Shown here: one piece after another, positions 9,476 through 20,827 of the stretch
How the letters are laid out: every line of letters begins with the position of its first letter
How positions within the stretch are numbered: position 1 is the first letter of the stretch
NCBI RefSeq assembly: GCF_964656455.1
Contig: NC_135712.1
Location: forward strand, 68,081,239 to 68,145,238
Length of the DNA stretch: 64,000 bases
Origin: Halichoerus grypus
Taxonomy: Eukaryota > Chordata > Mammalia > Carnivora > Phocidae
Direction: 5' to 3'
The notes under the pieces: generated by a model
Seen by the model: only the letters and a program-made list of their open reading frames with translations
Told to the model about the DNA's origin: nothing
Database searches by the model: none
Made by a program: the position numbers and the translations under genes

Positions 9476-12135
9476 TTTTTCTCTTATTTCATGTTGTCAG
9501 TTCTTAATCATGAGAATAGACAAATATGCATGGCATGACTCAAAGATGCTAATATTGTGAAGAGGGAGGCACAAGGTCAGAGCCAGTGTGGTGAGTAAGC
9601 AAGAGTTCTAGGAGCAGGTGACCTTGAGCTATCATGCGAAGGAGAAGAAGCCATGAATGTGGTGGGTAGAGGGCTGCATGTTGTGTTCCTGGCAATGCTG
9701 GCAGACGTCGGTATTCAAGCCCTCTCTTCTTTATTCCTGGGCATGCAAGGGAGGCTGGGGGAGTCAAGGGCACTGAGGGTCTGAATAATTGAAATCAGAG
9801 GAAACACAAACATCTCTTTTTAACTTACAACATAATCCCCTTTTCCTAGAAATGCTTTCAACATACTGCTCACAAACAGCAAAATGCCTTGGAATGGATT
9901 CCTTCCACTCCTTGTCTTTGATTCCCCTGCGAGCAGGGAAATACTTAGGAGGAGAGAAAAGATGTCAAGAATCTGGATGATCCGCAATTAGGCCATTAGC
10001 CCTTCTGGTTGATTAGGACCAGGCTGTGCTGATCAGGTATTTCTACTTGAAGCCATGGTGGCTCCACGAGTTGGTGGCCCCATCTTGGTTTGGGCCCTGT
10101 CTATGTAAGGTAGGTGTGGAGAAAAAGGATATAATCCACCAGCTTGCACCAAGAAACCCAACATCTCATCTACCAATGCTCCCTATTGGCTCTAGGGTAC
10201 CCTTTAGTGACATCGCTTCTGCCTTCCTGGCTTACCTTGATGTTCATTATAGAAAGGTTGAATAAAAGAGGATCATAGTTTGGGGAATTCCTGGCTGAGA
10301 GTTAAGAGAGACTTCCTTACTTTTGCCAGGCCTCAAGTGAACGATTCTCTTCTCTCTTTTTTAATAAATCGTAAGTGAAAATTTCTGCACTTGAAAAGAC
10401 AGACATCAGAAGGATTTTTCAGTAAGTGCCCTTTTTTTTAATTGAAAATTATGTTTGAAAATAATCCAGTATTACCCAAACTGTTTTCCCAGCCACTGTT
10501 GTGAGGTTTCTCTCATTCAACCATTGGACTGTTTCAAATGTATGAGCAAATGTTTGAGAGCCCTTCTTGCTTCCTACCACTGCTTCATCTTAGGAGAGAT
10601 GGGCAATGGAAGTCTGTCTGTGGTCTTAGGACATCACCTGGCCACTCTTTTCCTTTGTGTGATTTACCGCCCTGCTTTACACTCAAGATGGTGGACAGCA
10701 ATGACATCTAGTCCCAACTTTCCCTTTTACTTTGAGGGCACAAAGCCAGATTCACCTAACAGAGATAACACAAAGTTAAATACTTGCAAGAATTTCTCAT
10801 GATATAACAGAATATAAAGGCTATTTCTTTGCTATAACTTAGGTAAAGTTTCTCATGGAAATGGAATGGCCCAAGCCCTGTTGTACCATGCTCTCCAAGT
10901 GACAGTTTCATCAAGTCCATATGTTCACAGATGAAGGGAGTGTTGTCACATGGCAAATGGCCAAGAAAGCCCCTGACCCACTTCCACAGAATTGTCCAAG
11001 AGTACCTGGCACATTCCGCCCCTCCATTATTCCCATCGATTGTGAACAGACAGGCACAATACTCTTTAAGTCATAGTAAAGTGACTTGTATTTGGCCATT
11101 ATCCAAGCAAAATGAAAGAAGGTGCTGTTGTCTGTCTGGCTCAGCTACAATATAGGATTCACAAAACAACGACCCCTGGTTCAATAATGACCAAATCCAA
11201 GGCTGCCAGGATGGGTGCTTTAATGGCAGCAGCTCAGAGACCATCATTCACAAATTTCAAATTAGTTACAGATTTGTGGGTTAGACTTGCCTTGTTGTTG
11301 GCTTCCTTTAATTTCAGACTCTATGGCCTCTCCACGTTGCGTCAACTTGTTAAATATCTGGTAAGCTTTTTACTTTTCAGGTTGATCCTTGTTAGGATTA
11401 TCTGCCAATTTAGGAAGATCTCAATTTACTCTAAACAGATGGTTCTGAGAATAATATGCATGGACCCTAAAGTGTACCTGACACAATTATTCTGGGTGAT
11501 TTTTCTAATCCTCTTTCCCTTAGTGAGGTTTTTAGGTCCCACACTCCAGTATTCATTGTAGTAACTAGACTAACTTGCCATTCTATGTCACCTCCTTCCC
11601 AGTCTGACTCCAAACTTTCCTCTTCCAGAAAGTTTGCTTTGATTGACTCTATTCCCTTGTGACCACAAGTTCTAAACTAGTAGAATATTAGTTATGGATG
11701 AGGTCTTAGGGTCCTTCGAGTCTAACTTCCACTTGAGGCAGAAATTGCTTCTGGACGACCTCTGACTGGTGATAATCCCTATCTTCCATGACAAGGTGCT
11801 CATGACTCCACAAGACAACTCATTTTATTACTGGACAGATCTAATTGTTAGTAAATGATTTTATGTAATGGAAACCTGACTTTGTCTAATTTAGGCATGT
11901 TGATCTTAGGTCAGCCCTCTTGAGTAATACAGAGCTATATAATTTCATTTGTGCTTGAAGTCATTCAGGTAATTGAGGACAGCGGTTTTTATTACCATAC
12001 AGTCTATTTGGCAATGCTTTAGACTTTTTGATTGATCCTTGTGTCCTTAATTTTGTTTTCTTTCTCTTATGCTTCATTTATTACTCCTATCCCACAGTTT
12101 TATAAGTACAACCTGTCTGTTATTTTGTGTCCCTT
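9476..12135. other. Mostly unique noncoding stretch
   Basis: Contains duplicate copy B (10595-10713). The 149-codon open frame at 11112-11561 is AT-rich and full of Leu, Ile and Phe, has no recognisable domain, and is of a length expected by chance in this much sequence. About 11690-11860 has the flavour of an old mammalian repeat ('gtccttcgagtctaacttcc'), but I cannot place it. Confidence 0.3.
10595..10713 (+). repeat. 119-bp duplicated unit, copy B
   Basis: Second copy of the unit at 8436-8554, 2159 bp downstream and in the same orientation, 118 of 119 bases identical. Flanks differ completely from copy A: copy A continues ATTGTGCTCC, copy B continues CCAACTTTCC. Which copy is the donor cannot be decided from the sequence alone. 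Confidence 0.95.
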
Positions 12136-12432
12136 AAGAATTTATGCCTTTGGGAGAGGATGTGGAGAAAGAGGAACCCTCATGCACTGTTTATGGGAAT
12201 GCAAATTGGTGCAGCCACTCTGGAGAACAGTATGGAGGTTCCACAAAAAAGTTAAAAATAGAACTACCCTATGAGCCAGCAATTGCACTACTAAGTATTT
12301 ACCCAAAGAATAAAAAAATACAGATTCAAAGGGATACATGCACCCTGATGTTTACAGCAGCATTATCAACAATAGCCAAATTATGGAAACAGTCCAAATG
12401 TTCATCCACTGATGAATGGATAAAGAAGATGT

Positions 12433-12433
<1 letters not shown>

Positions 12434-12475
<42 letters not shown>
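12434..12475. repeat. (GT)n microsatellite, 21 units, inside L1
   Basis: Uninterrupted GT repeat located where L1 elements carry a short 'gtatatatatac' motif between the codons for KMW and MEYYS. The expansion therefore grew from an L1-borne seed. It is the longest pure dinucleotide repeat in the window. Confidence 0.97.
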
Positions 12476-12478
<3 letters not shown>

Positions 12479-12642
12479 GGAATATTACTCAACCATCAAA
12501 AAGAATGAAACCTTGACATTTGCCATGACATGGATGGATCTAGAGTATATTATGCTAAGTGAAATAAGTCAGAGAAAGACAAATACCATATGATTTCACT
12601 CATATGTGCAATTTAAGATACAAAACAAACAAGCAAAGGGAA

Positions 12643-12668
12643 AAGAGAGAGAAAGAGAGAGAGAGAGA
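12643..12668. repeat. GA-rich simple repeat in L1 3' UTR
   Basis: An AGAGAGAGAAAGAGAG type tract within the L1 3' UTR at 12153-12880. Confidence 0.8.
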
Positions 12669-12964
12669 CAAATCAAGAAACAGACTCTTAACTATAGAGA
12701 ACAAACTGATGGTTACCAGAGGGGAGGTGGGTGGGGGGATGGGTGAAATAGGTGATGGGCATTAAGGAGTACACTTGCTGTAATGAGCACTGGGTGATGT
12801 ATGGAAGTGTTGAATCACTATATTGTATACCTGAAACTAATATTACACTGTATATTAACTGGAATTTAAATAAAAACTTAAAGAATTTTTGCCTTTGATG
12901 TATACAATGTTTTAAATTACTCAATTATTTTCTTCTTTCATGTATTCCCTCCATTAATACTTAG

Positions 12965-13075
12965 TAAGTCTTTTTGTGTGTGTCCTGGTCTATGGTAAGT
13001 GCTAGGAAGACAGCAATGAATAAGGCCAACTTCCTGCCCTCAAGAAGCACTTACTGATGTGTCTCACTCTGACTT
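12965..13075 (-). repeat. L2 LINE fragment, minus strand
   Basis: 'ggtaagtgctaggaagacag', 'caatgaataaggccaac' and 'ctgccctcaagaagcactta' follow the reverse complement of the L2 terminus. Confidence 0.5.
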
Positions 13076-15357
13076 TTCTCAAGTTGTTCATTATACCTGT
13101 AGTCAAACTTATCAGTAGGATAAGATCAGTTAATGAACAGAGAAAACCAGAAGACTGGAATGTTGAGAAATACATACTTTCAACTAACGTTATGTTTGTT
13201 TAACTGATGGCTGCTCCTTGCCCCTCTTTCTACCAGTTACTTTTTGTATCTTAAAAGATGTTTGTCTCTGAAAAAGATGTGTTTCCTACAAAGGTTATTT
13301 AGTTACCAAACATTTATGAGGACAGAAGCCTGAGGTGAGAATGGAAGTCTCACCCAATCCTGTTTAACCCATTTAATAGTGGTAGTTTTACTTTTGGTCC
13401 AGCCAGAAGAAAGGTATTCATTATGAATTGATAGTATAAGGAAAACCAAATGAAAATTTAAACCAAGTGACAAGAAGTCAGTGGTCCCTCAGGATGGAAT
13501 AAGACTTTAGATTCCTGAGAAATATTGATTTCGGCCCCAAAAAGATACCTGGAGAAAAAGTAAGCTTGACAGAGGGGAGCATTGTGATCTAAGAACTGTG
13601 TCTTCATGTGAGTGGCTCTGGTGTAGTGCCCCTACTCAGATGCTGTCTCTGCCTTCTTCAACTGGTCCCAAAGGGTTCTGGGTCTAGAGTCACCTCATGG
13701 GTCTGACTCTCCTATGCCTGTTCCTTGTCCCATCCCCGACTCCCCAATGCTAGCTGCCCTGTGAACATGGTTACCCTGCCACATGGGGGAAAGAATCAGC
13801 TTTTCAATCCAGAGAAGCCAGGGAGTTTTTCTCAGTCACTTGCACTTGACTTCTAGAGAGCCAATCCAGAAACTATGAAATGAGAAATTGAGGGCTATAG
13901 AATGCCAATGAGCAAAATTGTGCATAGTCTCATCTGTCTGCTTACGTGAGAGTGTTTCTGAGCAAGTCCCTAAAATTCTCAGTCACTGTGCTCAGACAGC
14001 TTTTGTGTTAATGAGAGAGTCAGGCCATACTTGGGAGTGGTAGCTGAATCATGTCCCAGCAACATAGTGGTGTGGAAAGCCACTTAGATAGGCTTGTCCT
14101 GTTTACAGACTCTAAAGGTCCCATGTTTATTCTTACTCTTGTCCCTTGCTCTACTAGAGGGCAAAGCACTCTCCACCAGTGCTCCACTGTTCTGCCTTAA
14201 CTCTTACCTGCTTTAAGGAGCAGTTTGAGACTCATCCACTCTTTGCCAGCATGTGCCAGTCCACAGCGACTCCTTCTTACATTTAGTGATCACCATAGAT
14301 ATGTTCTTTAAGTTTGGTATATTTTGTAAGGTTGGGGAATGTGTCTTGTCTTGGGCACTGCACTTGGTGGTAAAGTGTGGACTGGATAGCATGTTTCTCT
14401 TCAGTCATTTGGGTAATGGCATTAAGAGGAAGTAGCTGGAGAGAAGGAAGGTGGTAGTGGGCAGAGCTCAGGGAAGGAAGGGATAAGGTAGAGATTGACC
14501 TAGTCCCAAGAGAAAACTAGACATTATCGTCATCACCTTCAGTCACCCATTTACTCTATCACCATGGCCCTATATGCAGGACTATTTCCCTCTTCCATTT
14601 TCATTCCCTTAAGACTTGCTTTCCCCAAAAGCAAGGGCCAAGGCCATGACTGGTGTTTGTTTTAACCTCATTTTAACTGTGAAAGAGGTTGGCTGGGTAA
14701 AGTGAGAGGAAGAAGGCAGGTGACAACATTCCATGTGATTTACCCTAGGGCCCTGCCCCCTTAAAGAAAGCCTGGTGGTTTTGTGTGTGTGTGTTTTGTG
14801 ACTTCCAGACGTCTAGCTCAGTAACCTAAAATATGTGCTTTATAAGTGTGTGTTGATTGTTTGAGTAACATTTGCCAAGCTACATAAAAACAAATGAAAT
14901 GAGTAGTAACTCATTTATTTATGGGGCAACCTTCATCATTCAGAAGATAGAAACAGTCTTATAGCAGCAAAGAAGCCCATGCACATTGAGACCAGAATTT
15001 ACTGACTGACGATTGTGTGTAAATTAAAGTTCCTGATTGGGCCATCTTGATTATTTCCTAGAACAGAGATTAAAGGGAAGTGCTATGGCTTGCTGATACA
15101 TTAGTGATATCTACCCAGGAAGGAGGAGACAGTGAAATCCCTAGATAGTTAATATAGGGGCAGGTATCTCTCTGTACATCTCAGTATGGTCTGGCGAAGG
15201 TTAGGTGGTTTCCTCTGTTCAAGAAGTAAAATAAAAAAAAAATAAAAAAAAAAGTAAAATTGTTAGAATTTTTTTTAAAGCTACTTGAAGACTAACGTCA
15301 GTTGTCTGAAAATCTACCTGAGGTACCTTGTTTCCCAGTGAGACTTTAAAGAAGAGT
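13076..15357. other. Unique noncoding stretch
   Basis: No recognisable repeat, exon or RNA gene. An A-rich tract (15225-15256, interrupted by T and G) stands out but has no SINE or retrocopy body upstream that I can recognise. Confidence 0.3.
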
Positions 15358-16022
15358 CTTTACCAATAATACCAAGTGTTGGTGAGGACGTGGAGCTCCT
15401 GGAACTCTCTTTGCTGGTGGAGTGTATATTGGTGCAAACACTATGAAAAAATTTAGGTGGTACCTATTATGTATACCCCCATGACCCTATAATTCTTCAC
15501 CTGGATATACTCAACAGATATGAGGGTTTATCTTCATTAAAATATGTACAAGAACATTCCTATCAGCTTTGTTCATAACAACCTCAAACTGGAAACAACC
15601 AGAATGTTTCTGTAAGCAGTAGAATGGATAACTACATTGTTGTGTATTGTTGCAACAGAGTGTTATACAACAACTAGAAAGAATATACAATATATTGGCA
15701 TACTAACAGAATGGGGGAATCTTACAAACAGAATGTGGAGCAAACAAGCCAAATATAAAAGTATATATACTACACTCATTCATTTATATGAAGTTCAGGA
15801 ACAAGCGAAACCTGGTGTGTGGGGTAGAGGTCAGATAAAGATTATTCTTGATTGGAAGGGGGCATGAGGGAAACTTCGGGTAGTTGTAAATGCTCTAAAT
15901 CACCATCTGGATGGTGGTTACATCAATGCATACATATGCAAAGATTTACCCAGCTTTTCCCTTATGATTTATACACTTTACTGTGTTCAAGTTATACTTT
16001 AATAGAAAAGAAAGAAAAAGGA
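15358..16022 (+). repeat. Old L1 (L1M-type) 3' region, + strand
   Basis: Blocks in L1 order: 'agtgttggtgaggacgtgg', 'tggtggagtgtatattggtg', a diverged ORF2 C-terminus, 'ccatctggatggtggttaca' and the terminal 'gtgttcaagttatactttaa'. Sequence decay and the absence of flanking duplications indicate an old insertion. No functional ORF remains. Confidence 0.8.
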
Positions 16023-16121
16023 GGTATTGCTGAAGTATGACACTGAGTAGTTTGCCCCAGACCCCTGTATCTTCTATTTGTCTGCAGGTTATCAGTGTCA
16101 TTATGGCACTTGACTCTGAAG

Positions 16122-16375
16122 CTTCTTGTGAATTTTATTTTATTTTAAATTTTTATTTATTTATTTATTTGAGAGCAAGTACACTGCAAATGGGTGGGGG
16201 GAGGGGTGGAGAGGGAGAGAGAGAATCTTAAGCAGTCTCCACGCCCAGTGCGGAGCCCAATGTGGAGGTGGATCTCACAACCCTGAGATCATGACCTGAG
16301 CTGAAGTCAAGAGTCGGGGACGTAACCCACTGAGCCACCCAGCCACCCAGCCACCCCCACTTCTTGTGAATTTTA
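16122..16375 (-). mobile_element. CanSINE with 16-bp target-site duplication
   Basis: SINE body 16138-16359, minus strand: T/A-rich tail on the left, GA-rich block, 'gagatcatgacctgagctga', and head at the right. The flanking duplication CTTCTTGTGAATTTTA (16122-16137 and 16360-16375) is perfect. The head carries three tandem AGCCACCC units (about 16335-16357) where other copies have one. The body is more diverged than that of the copy at 35875. Confidence 0.95.
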
Positions 16376-16904
16376 GCTTCTTACTCCTGCTCTCACTTGC
16401 TCAGGAAAGAGCTCGGGTCTGGAAGTCAGGAGGTTTCTGTTGTAATCTCTCTACCCCTCTTGCCAGCTGATTACTTATGGGTAAGTTCAACAGGGAAGTC
16501 TATGAAATAGGTATTTCAATCCCTCCTTCACCTTTAACCCCCAGGGTCTGGTGGGCATCATGTTAGGCACAACGTCAAAGAGTTTTAGGAAAAATCAAAA
16601 GGGACCCAAATACCAAGATAATTATTAGACTTGAACTTGAGGGAATTGATACCAGCTACTGATTTGAATCATAGGAAGAGCTGCTGTCAAAGACCGTGTT
16701 GTGACTTCAGACGGTTGGGCAGTGATTCATGAATCATTTTGGTACTCAGCCTAGGGTAGTCAGGAGCACATAAGGGTGACTTGTGTGTAGGGAAATATGG
16801 TGATTACAGAAATAGCCAGTGCCAAGAGGTCTGAGGGTCTAGGAGACACACTGGTCAGCATCAGGGGTTTAGGATGATGGTTCTTCTCAAGGGCATGCCT
16901 TTGG
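16376..16904. other. Unique noncoding stretch
   Basis: Nothing recognised. Confidence 0.3.
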
Positions 16905-17070
16905 ACCAATGTGCCTAAGTGAACAGTGCTCTGCTTCGACCATCCAGGTCTAATTCCAGCTCTTCTACCAAATGGCTATGTGATATGAGATACCACCTCA
17001 CTGCTCTGGGCCTTAGTTTTCTCATCTGTAAAATGGGGCACTAGATGTCTTAGGTTCTTCTCAGCTTTAA
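16905..17070 (+). repeat. MIR SINE (ancient), + strand
   Basis: 'ggtctaattccagctcttc', 'ggctatgtgatatgagata', then 'ccttagttttctcatctgta' and 'aaaatggggcactagatg' in MIR order. Confidence 0.7.
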
Positions 17071-18126
17071 CTTCCTACGTTTCTTCCTCATACAGCTAAC
17101 TCTCATTTATTTCTGTGTATGTATTATGTGTCAGTTTTAAATCCTGAACGGACTTTCTTTTTTCATGTGGCCGTTTTCTAGCATTCCTCGTTTTTGTGTT
17201 CAGGAAAGGCAGATTCATTTTTGAACAAATAGATCCTTCATAACTCTGCTATGAAAAATCATGTTGTCTCCTAACAATAAGGTTCATTATTCTGGGTTAT
17301 TGATTATCCATCATTTTGATTACCCAGTATCTCTTTCCACCATTAGTGCAGATGACTAAGTGCTGCTGAATGATACAACTGTTTCCCCATCCCGCCTGCC
17401 TCCCTCTGCTCCACTGGAGTCCCAGCCTGGCATGCACTGATGAGCAAAGCTGAACGTTTCGGCCATGCTTCCCTAAGGGTTGTGAGGGCAGCTCCATCAG
17501 CGCTTCCGGGGTCCAGGGTCTGGCACCCGGGCCAGTGACGTTACTGGTGTGAGGAGGAGAAAGCCAGAGGGGAAGAGAGCTGCCAGCACTGGGGAGGTGA
17601 GCACTGAGGTGTAGCACGACACACTTGTGGGCTTCTTGCCCGGCCTGAGCTTTTTAAGGCTGAATGAAAATGCAGAGCCAAGGAGAAAATATGTCATTCT
17701 CCTCAGGCCAGCCTGGGCAGAGGTCTTATTTTGCACGTGGCAGGACTTGGGGAAGGAAGAGGAGGGGGGATGGAGCTAGGGGAGGGTGACTTGGCAGTGT
17801 CTGGGAGGGAATCAGGCCCTAGTATTCCTGCTTGGGGAACGGGAGAAAAGCTGCGTGGCACCTTTATTTTTCCTGTTCCTTCATGACCTTTTCTGCAGGG
17901 ATTTCTTCCTGTCTCATGTTCTAGATTCTTCTCTGGGGGGTTCTGTGGGTCGGGCAGGAAACTAGACCAGGCCTTGGCCTCTGAAGACACTGTTTCTCCC
18001 CTGGCAGCCCACCACCTCTTTGGAGAATAGTCCTGGTTCCTGCTTTTGGGGTGTCTAAACCCTTTTCTCTGAAGTCTTGTCCCTTCTTCCCTCTGTGTCC
18101 CCTCTGCCACTCCCTTATTTGGTGTG
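17071..18126. other. Unique noncoding stretch
   Basis: GC content rises after 17340. The long minus-strand open frame at 17703-18110 (135 codons) is rich in Pro, Arg and Lys, has no domain I recognise and no splice context, so I leave it uncalled. Confidence 0.3.
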
Positions 18127-18347
18127 GGAGTTTGCTTTCTTTCTTTTTTTTTTTTTTAAGATTTTATTTATTCATTTGACAGAGAGCGTACAAACGGGGA
18201 GCGGCAGAGGGAGAGGGAGAAGCAGGCTCCCCACTGAGCAGGGAGCCCGATGAAGGACTCAATCCCAGGACCCTGGGATGATGACCTGGGCCGAAGGCAG
18301 ATGCTTAACTGACTGAGCCACCCAGGTGCCCCTGGAGTTTGCTTTCT
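18127..18347 (-). mobile_element. CanSINE with 14-bp target-site duplication
   Basis: SINE body 18141-18333, minus strand, with a long T tract (reverse of the poly(A) tail) at 18144-18157, 'aagattttatttattcatt', GA-rich block, and head 'gagccacccaggtgcccct'. The duplication GGAGTTTGCTTTCT (18127-18140 and 18334-18347) is perfect. Confidence 0.96.
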
Positions 18348-19504
18348 GAAGCCTCTCATAGATGATGGCATACTGACTGCTTCCCTGCCCACTCCCACCT
18401 GAAGTGGCCCCTCCCTTCAAAGCAGGCCCCCTGAGGGGGACTGAGGCCAGGCATGCCACCTGTGATCAAACCCTGTGGGCTCTGCATTCTGGGAACTGTT
18501 TTCCAGTGTGGTGCTGCAGATTTGTTTTTTTCTGAACTATCCTTAATGGTGACAAAACCTTGTTCTTTGAATGTTAATTGATTTTTGGAAACAGCCCAGC
18601 TTCATTTGGGCAAATCTAGGGAAAGAGGGAATCAAATCTAGGCAAGCTGAGTGATAGTGGTTTTAGTATTTAAAAAACCCCAAAAAACAAAAAAACCAAG
18701 GTTTGCCTACAAAGTAATGACACAATTTGCTTATTGTTTATTTTAAAATGACAGTGAAGGTTGTTCTCAAGAGGAGACCAAAAATGTTTTCAGCATCTGC
18801 TGGGATAAGCATAGAGCCCAAGGAAGCAGCTACAAGGAAGTCCCCCATTTCTCTGTTCAGTTTGGGAGGGTTGTGGGTTGCTTGTGTGTCTGCAGCATCA
18901 TAGGAGACCCAGGGCACTCTCTGTGACTGCACACCCACTCCTGTTCCTTGTGGGAAAGGAGGGGGGGCTAATTTGGGGCTATTGCCAAGTCCCCTGCTAG
19001 CCTGAATTCAGATGTTGCTGGGGAGGGAGATCAAATAATGAGAGGATCTGCATTAGGAAGGACCGCCTGATGTGGAGAGAGCTCACCCTGAGCCAGTGGA
19101 CCTGCCTGAAACCACAGGCAAAAAGAGCTTGGGAAGAGTGGGAATAGGACAATGTGTTCCTTGTGTAATTCAAATGGCCTTTGTAAAGTTGTTTTAAAGA
19201 GCTGTTCTTTGAAAGAGTTGAGGATGTTAGAGCTGGGGTCTGGGTTATGAGCGGCCCTCTGGGGACAGTCTGGCTCCCAAGGACTCAGGCTCTTTTTCGG
19301 AACAGGGACTGAAGACACTGGGGACATCGAGATGGCTGCTGGAGAGAGCTCTTGCCCAAAGCTGTGAACAGCCAGCAGGTTTTTCCTTTGTGGCTGGGGT
19401 CCTCGATGATGAACTGATACAGTGGACATTCTAAATACATCTGTCTAATTGCTGAGCTCAGAGTCAGCAAGGGGCCTCATCTGGGGAAGGGAGAGAACTG
19501 ATGC
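18348..19504. other. Unique noncoding stretch
   Basis: No gene or repeat is recognised. The minus-strand open frame at 19031-19429 (132 codons) has no known motif. Confidence 0.3.
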
Positions 19505-19622
19505 AGACTGAGCATCTACTGTATACCAGGCATTTATATACATCATCTCATGTAAGATGGACATTATGATCCCCATTTTACAGATGAGAAAACAGAGGCA
19601 CATATAATGAAGCCACTTCCTC
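19505..19622 (-). repeat. MIR SINE fragment, minus strand
   Basis: 'gcatctactgtataccaggc', 'catcatctcatgtaagatg' and 'cattttacagatgagaaaac' in reverse-complement MIR order. It lies about 100 bp before the DBNL retrocopy. Confidence 0.7.
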
Positions 19623-19726
19623 TGATCTCCTCATTGCCTTCTCTCTCCTCATTGCACACTTGTTCAATCTTTGCACTCTGCACATTGCATTATGATTATT
19701 TGCCCACTCCTAGAGATTCTAAGGGA

Positions 19727-20827
19727 ATTGCAGGGTGAAGAATCCCAAGTCTGGCCTGCCCAAGTTCGTCCTCATCAACTGGACAGGTGAGGGTGTAAAT
19801 GATGTGGGGAAGTGAGGGTGCACCAACCATGTCAGTGTTATGGCTAGCTTTCTGAAGGGGGCCTGTGTGACTGTCAGTGCAAGGACCAAGGAGCACATGG
19901 AGCCTGAGCGCATCATGCAAAAGGTGGCCAGGGCCTCAGGTGCCAACTGTGCCTTCCACAGAGAGAGCAGCCATTTCCAGGACGTGGAAACGGGTCATTT
20001 CCAGGCCCCAGTGGGCTCTGTGTACCAGAAGACCAATGCCATATCTGAAATCAGAAGGGTTGGCAGACACAGCTCCTGGGCCATAGCAGAGAAGGAGGTG
20101 GAGAATCGCAGGCTGGAGGGGAAGCAGTGGGCAGAGGAGAGTGGCAGCGCTAGAGCAGGGGCACGGGGGCGGGGGCGGGGGCGGGCAGGAGCTGTGAGAG
20201 GTCTCCTGCCTGGAGTAGTGTGATCGGGAGGGGCGGGGTGGTGAGGCTGGACCCCAGAGGAAGTGTGAGCAGCCCGAAGCGGTTTCAAGGAACACAGAGG
20301 AGTGGGAGCCTGTCTGTCAGCAGCCAATACATGCACGGGAGATTTTCAAGCAGAAGGAGGGGGCCATGTCCACCACATCTGTCTCTAGCCCCAGCCAGGC
20401 ACACCGAGGGGTCCCTTCCTGCAGAAGCAGCCCACCCAGCCAGAGACCCGCCTCCGCAGAGTGCCGCCCCAAGCGTCCTCAAGGCCCAGGGCAGCTCTCC
20501 GTTAGGAGCCAGCGCCCAGCACTCTGCTATGTGTGGCACAGATGCAAGAGGAGGCCCCCAGAGCAGGAGACTCTCTGAGGAGGCCCTGATACTGCAGCAG
20601 TGAGCTGCTGGTGGTGACCTGTGGCCCACTACCCGCAGCCGAGTGGGAAAAGGCTCCATGCCTGGGCTCTATACCACTACCAGGCAGTCGAGGGTACCGA
20701 GATCTCCTTCCAGCCCAAGAACCTCGTCACTGGCCCTGAGGTCATCGATGAGGGCTGGTGGCATGGCTAGGGGCCCAATAGCCACTTTGGCATGTTTCCT
20801 GCCGACTCTGTGGAGCTCACCGAGTGA
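19727..20827 (+). pseudogene. DBNL: DBNL (drebrin-like) processed pseudogene, 5'-truncated
   Basis: DBNL is a cytosolic actin-binding adaptor (N-terminal ADF-H domain, coiled middle, C-terminal SH3) that links F-actin to endocytosis and receptor signalling. Here the copy begins inside the ADF-H domain ([15 protein letters not shown]) and continues without introns through [14 protein letters not shown] and the Glu/Arg-rich middle ([11 protein letters not shown]). It then runs through [14 protein letters not shown], a Pro-rich linker and the SH3 domain ([30 protein letters not shown]), ending at a stop at 20825-20827. It is dead: an in-frame TGA at 19813-19815, a TAG in the SH3 at 20768-20770, at least one frameshift between the ADF-H and SH3 parts, and a GGGGGC tract in the middle. 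About the first quarter of the coding region is missing. Continuity across several coding regions shows it arose by retroposition. Confidence 0.93.
20165..20185 (+). repeat. GGGGGC repeat, G-quadruplex-forming
   Basis: Runs of 5, 5, 5 and 3 G separated by single C bases. Four G runs with one-base loops is the strongest class of intramolecular G-quadruplex pattern. It sits in the part of the DBNL retrocopy that derives from the Arg/Glu-rich middle region and probably arose after insertion. Confidence 0.9.

Larger units (their letters stand above)
12136..12897 (+). mobile_element. 5'-truncated LINE-1 with target-site duplication
   Basis: The body is 12153-12880. It begins inside the C-terminal part of ORF2 (residues ECKLVQPLW, then [11 protein letters not shown] after a frameshift near the AAAAAA run at 12244, then STDEWIKKMW and MEYYSTIKKNE), and ends with the carnivore L1 3' UTR and an A-rich tail ('taaataaaaactt'). 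Flanks carry a 17-bp duplication with one mismatch: AAGAATTTATGCCTTTG at 12136-12152 and AAGAATTTTTGCCTTTG at 12881-12897. The endonuclease and reverse transcriptase domains are absent, so the copy is dead on arrival. A 42-bp GT microsatellite interrupts the coding remnant. Confidence 0.93.

Noticed and set aside
11112..11561. 149-codon open frame rich in Leu/Ile/Phe that could look like a membrane protein
   Set aside because: Hydrophobic content follows from T-rich DNA; no known family, no promoter or splice context, and a frame of this length is expected by chance in 64 kb.
12144..12593. 149-codon open frame at 12144-12593
   Set aside because: It is the decayed C-terminal end of L1 ORF2 plus a read-through GT microsatellite (Cys-Val repeat), not a host gene.
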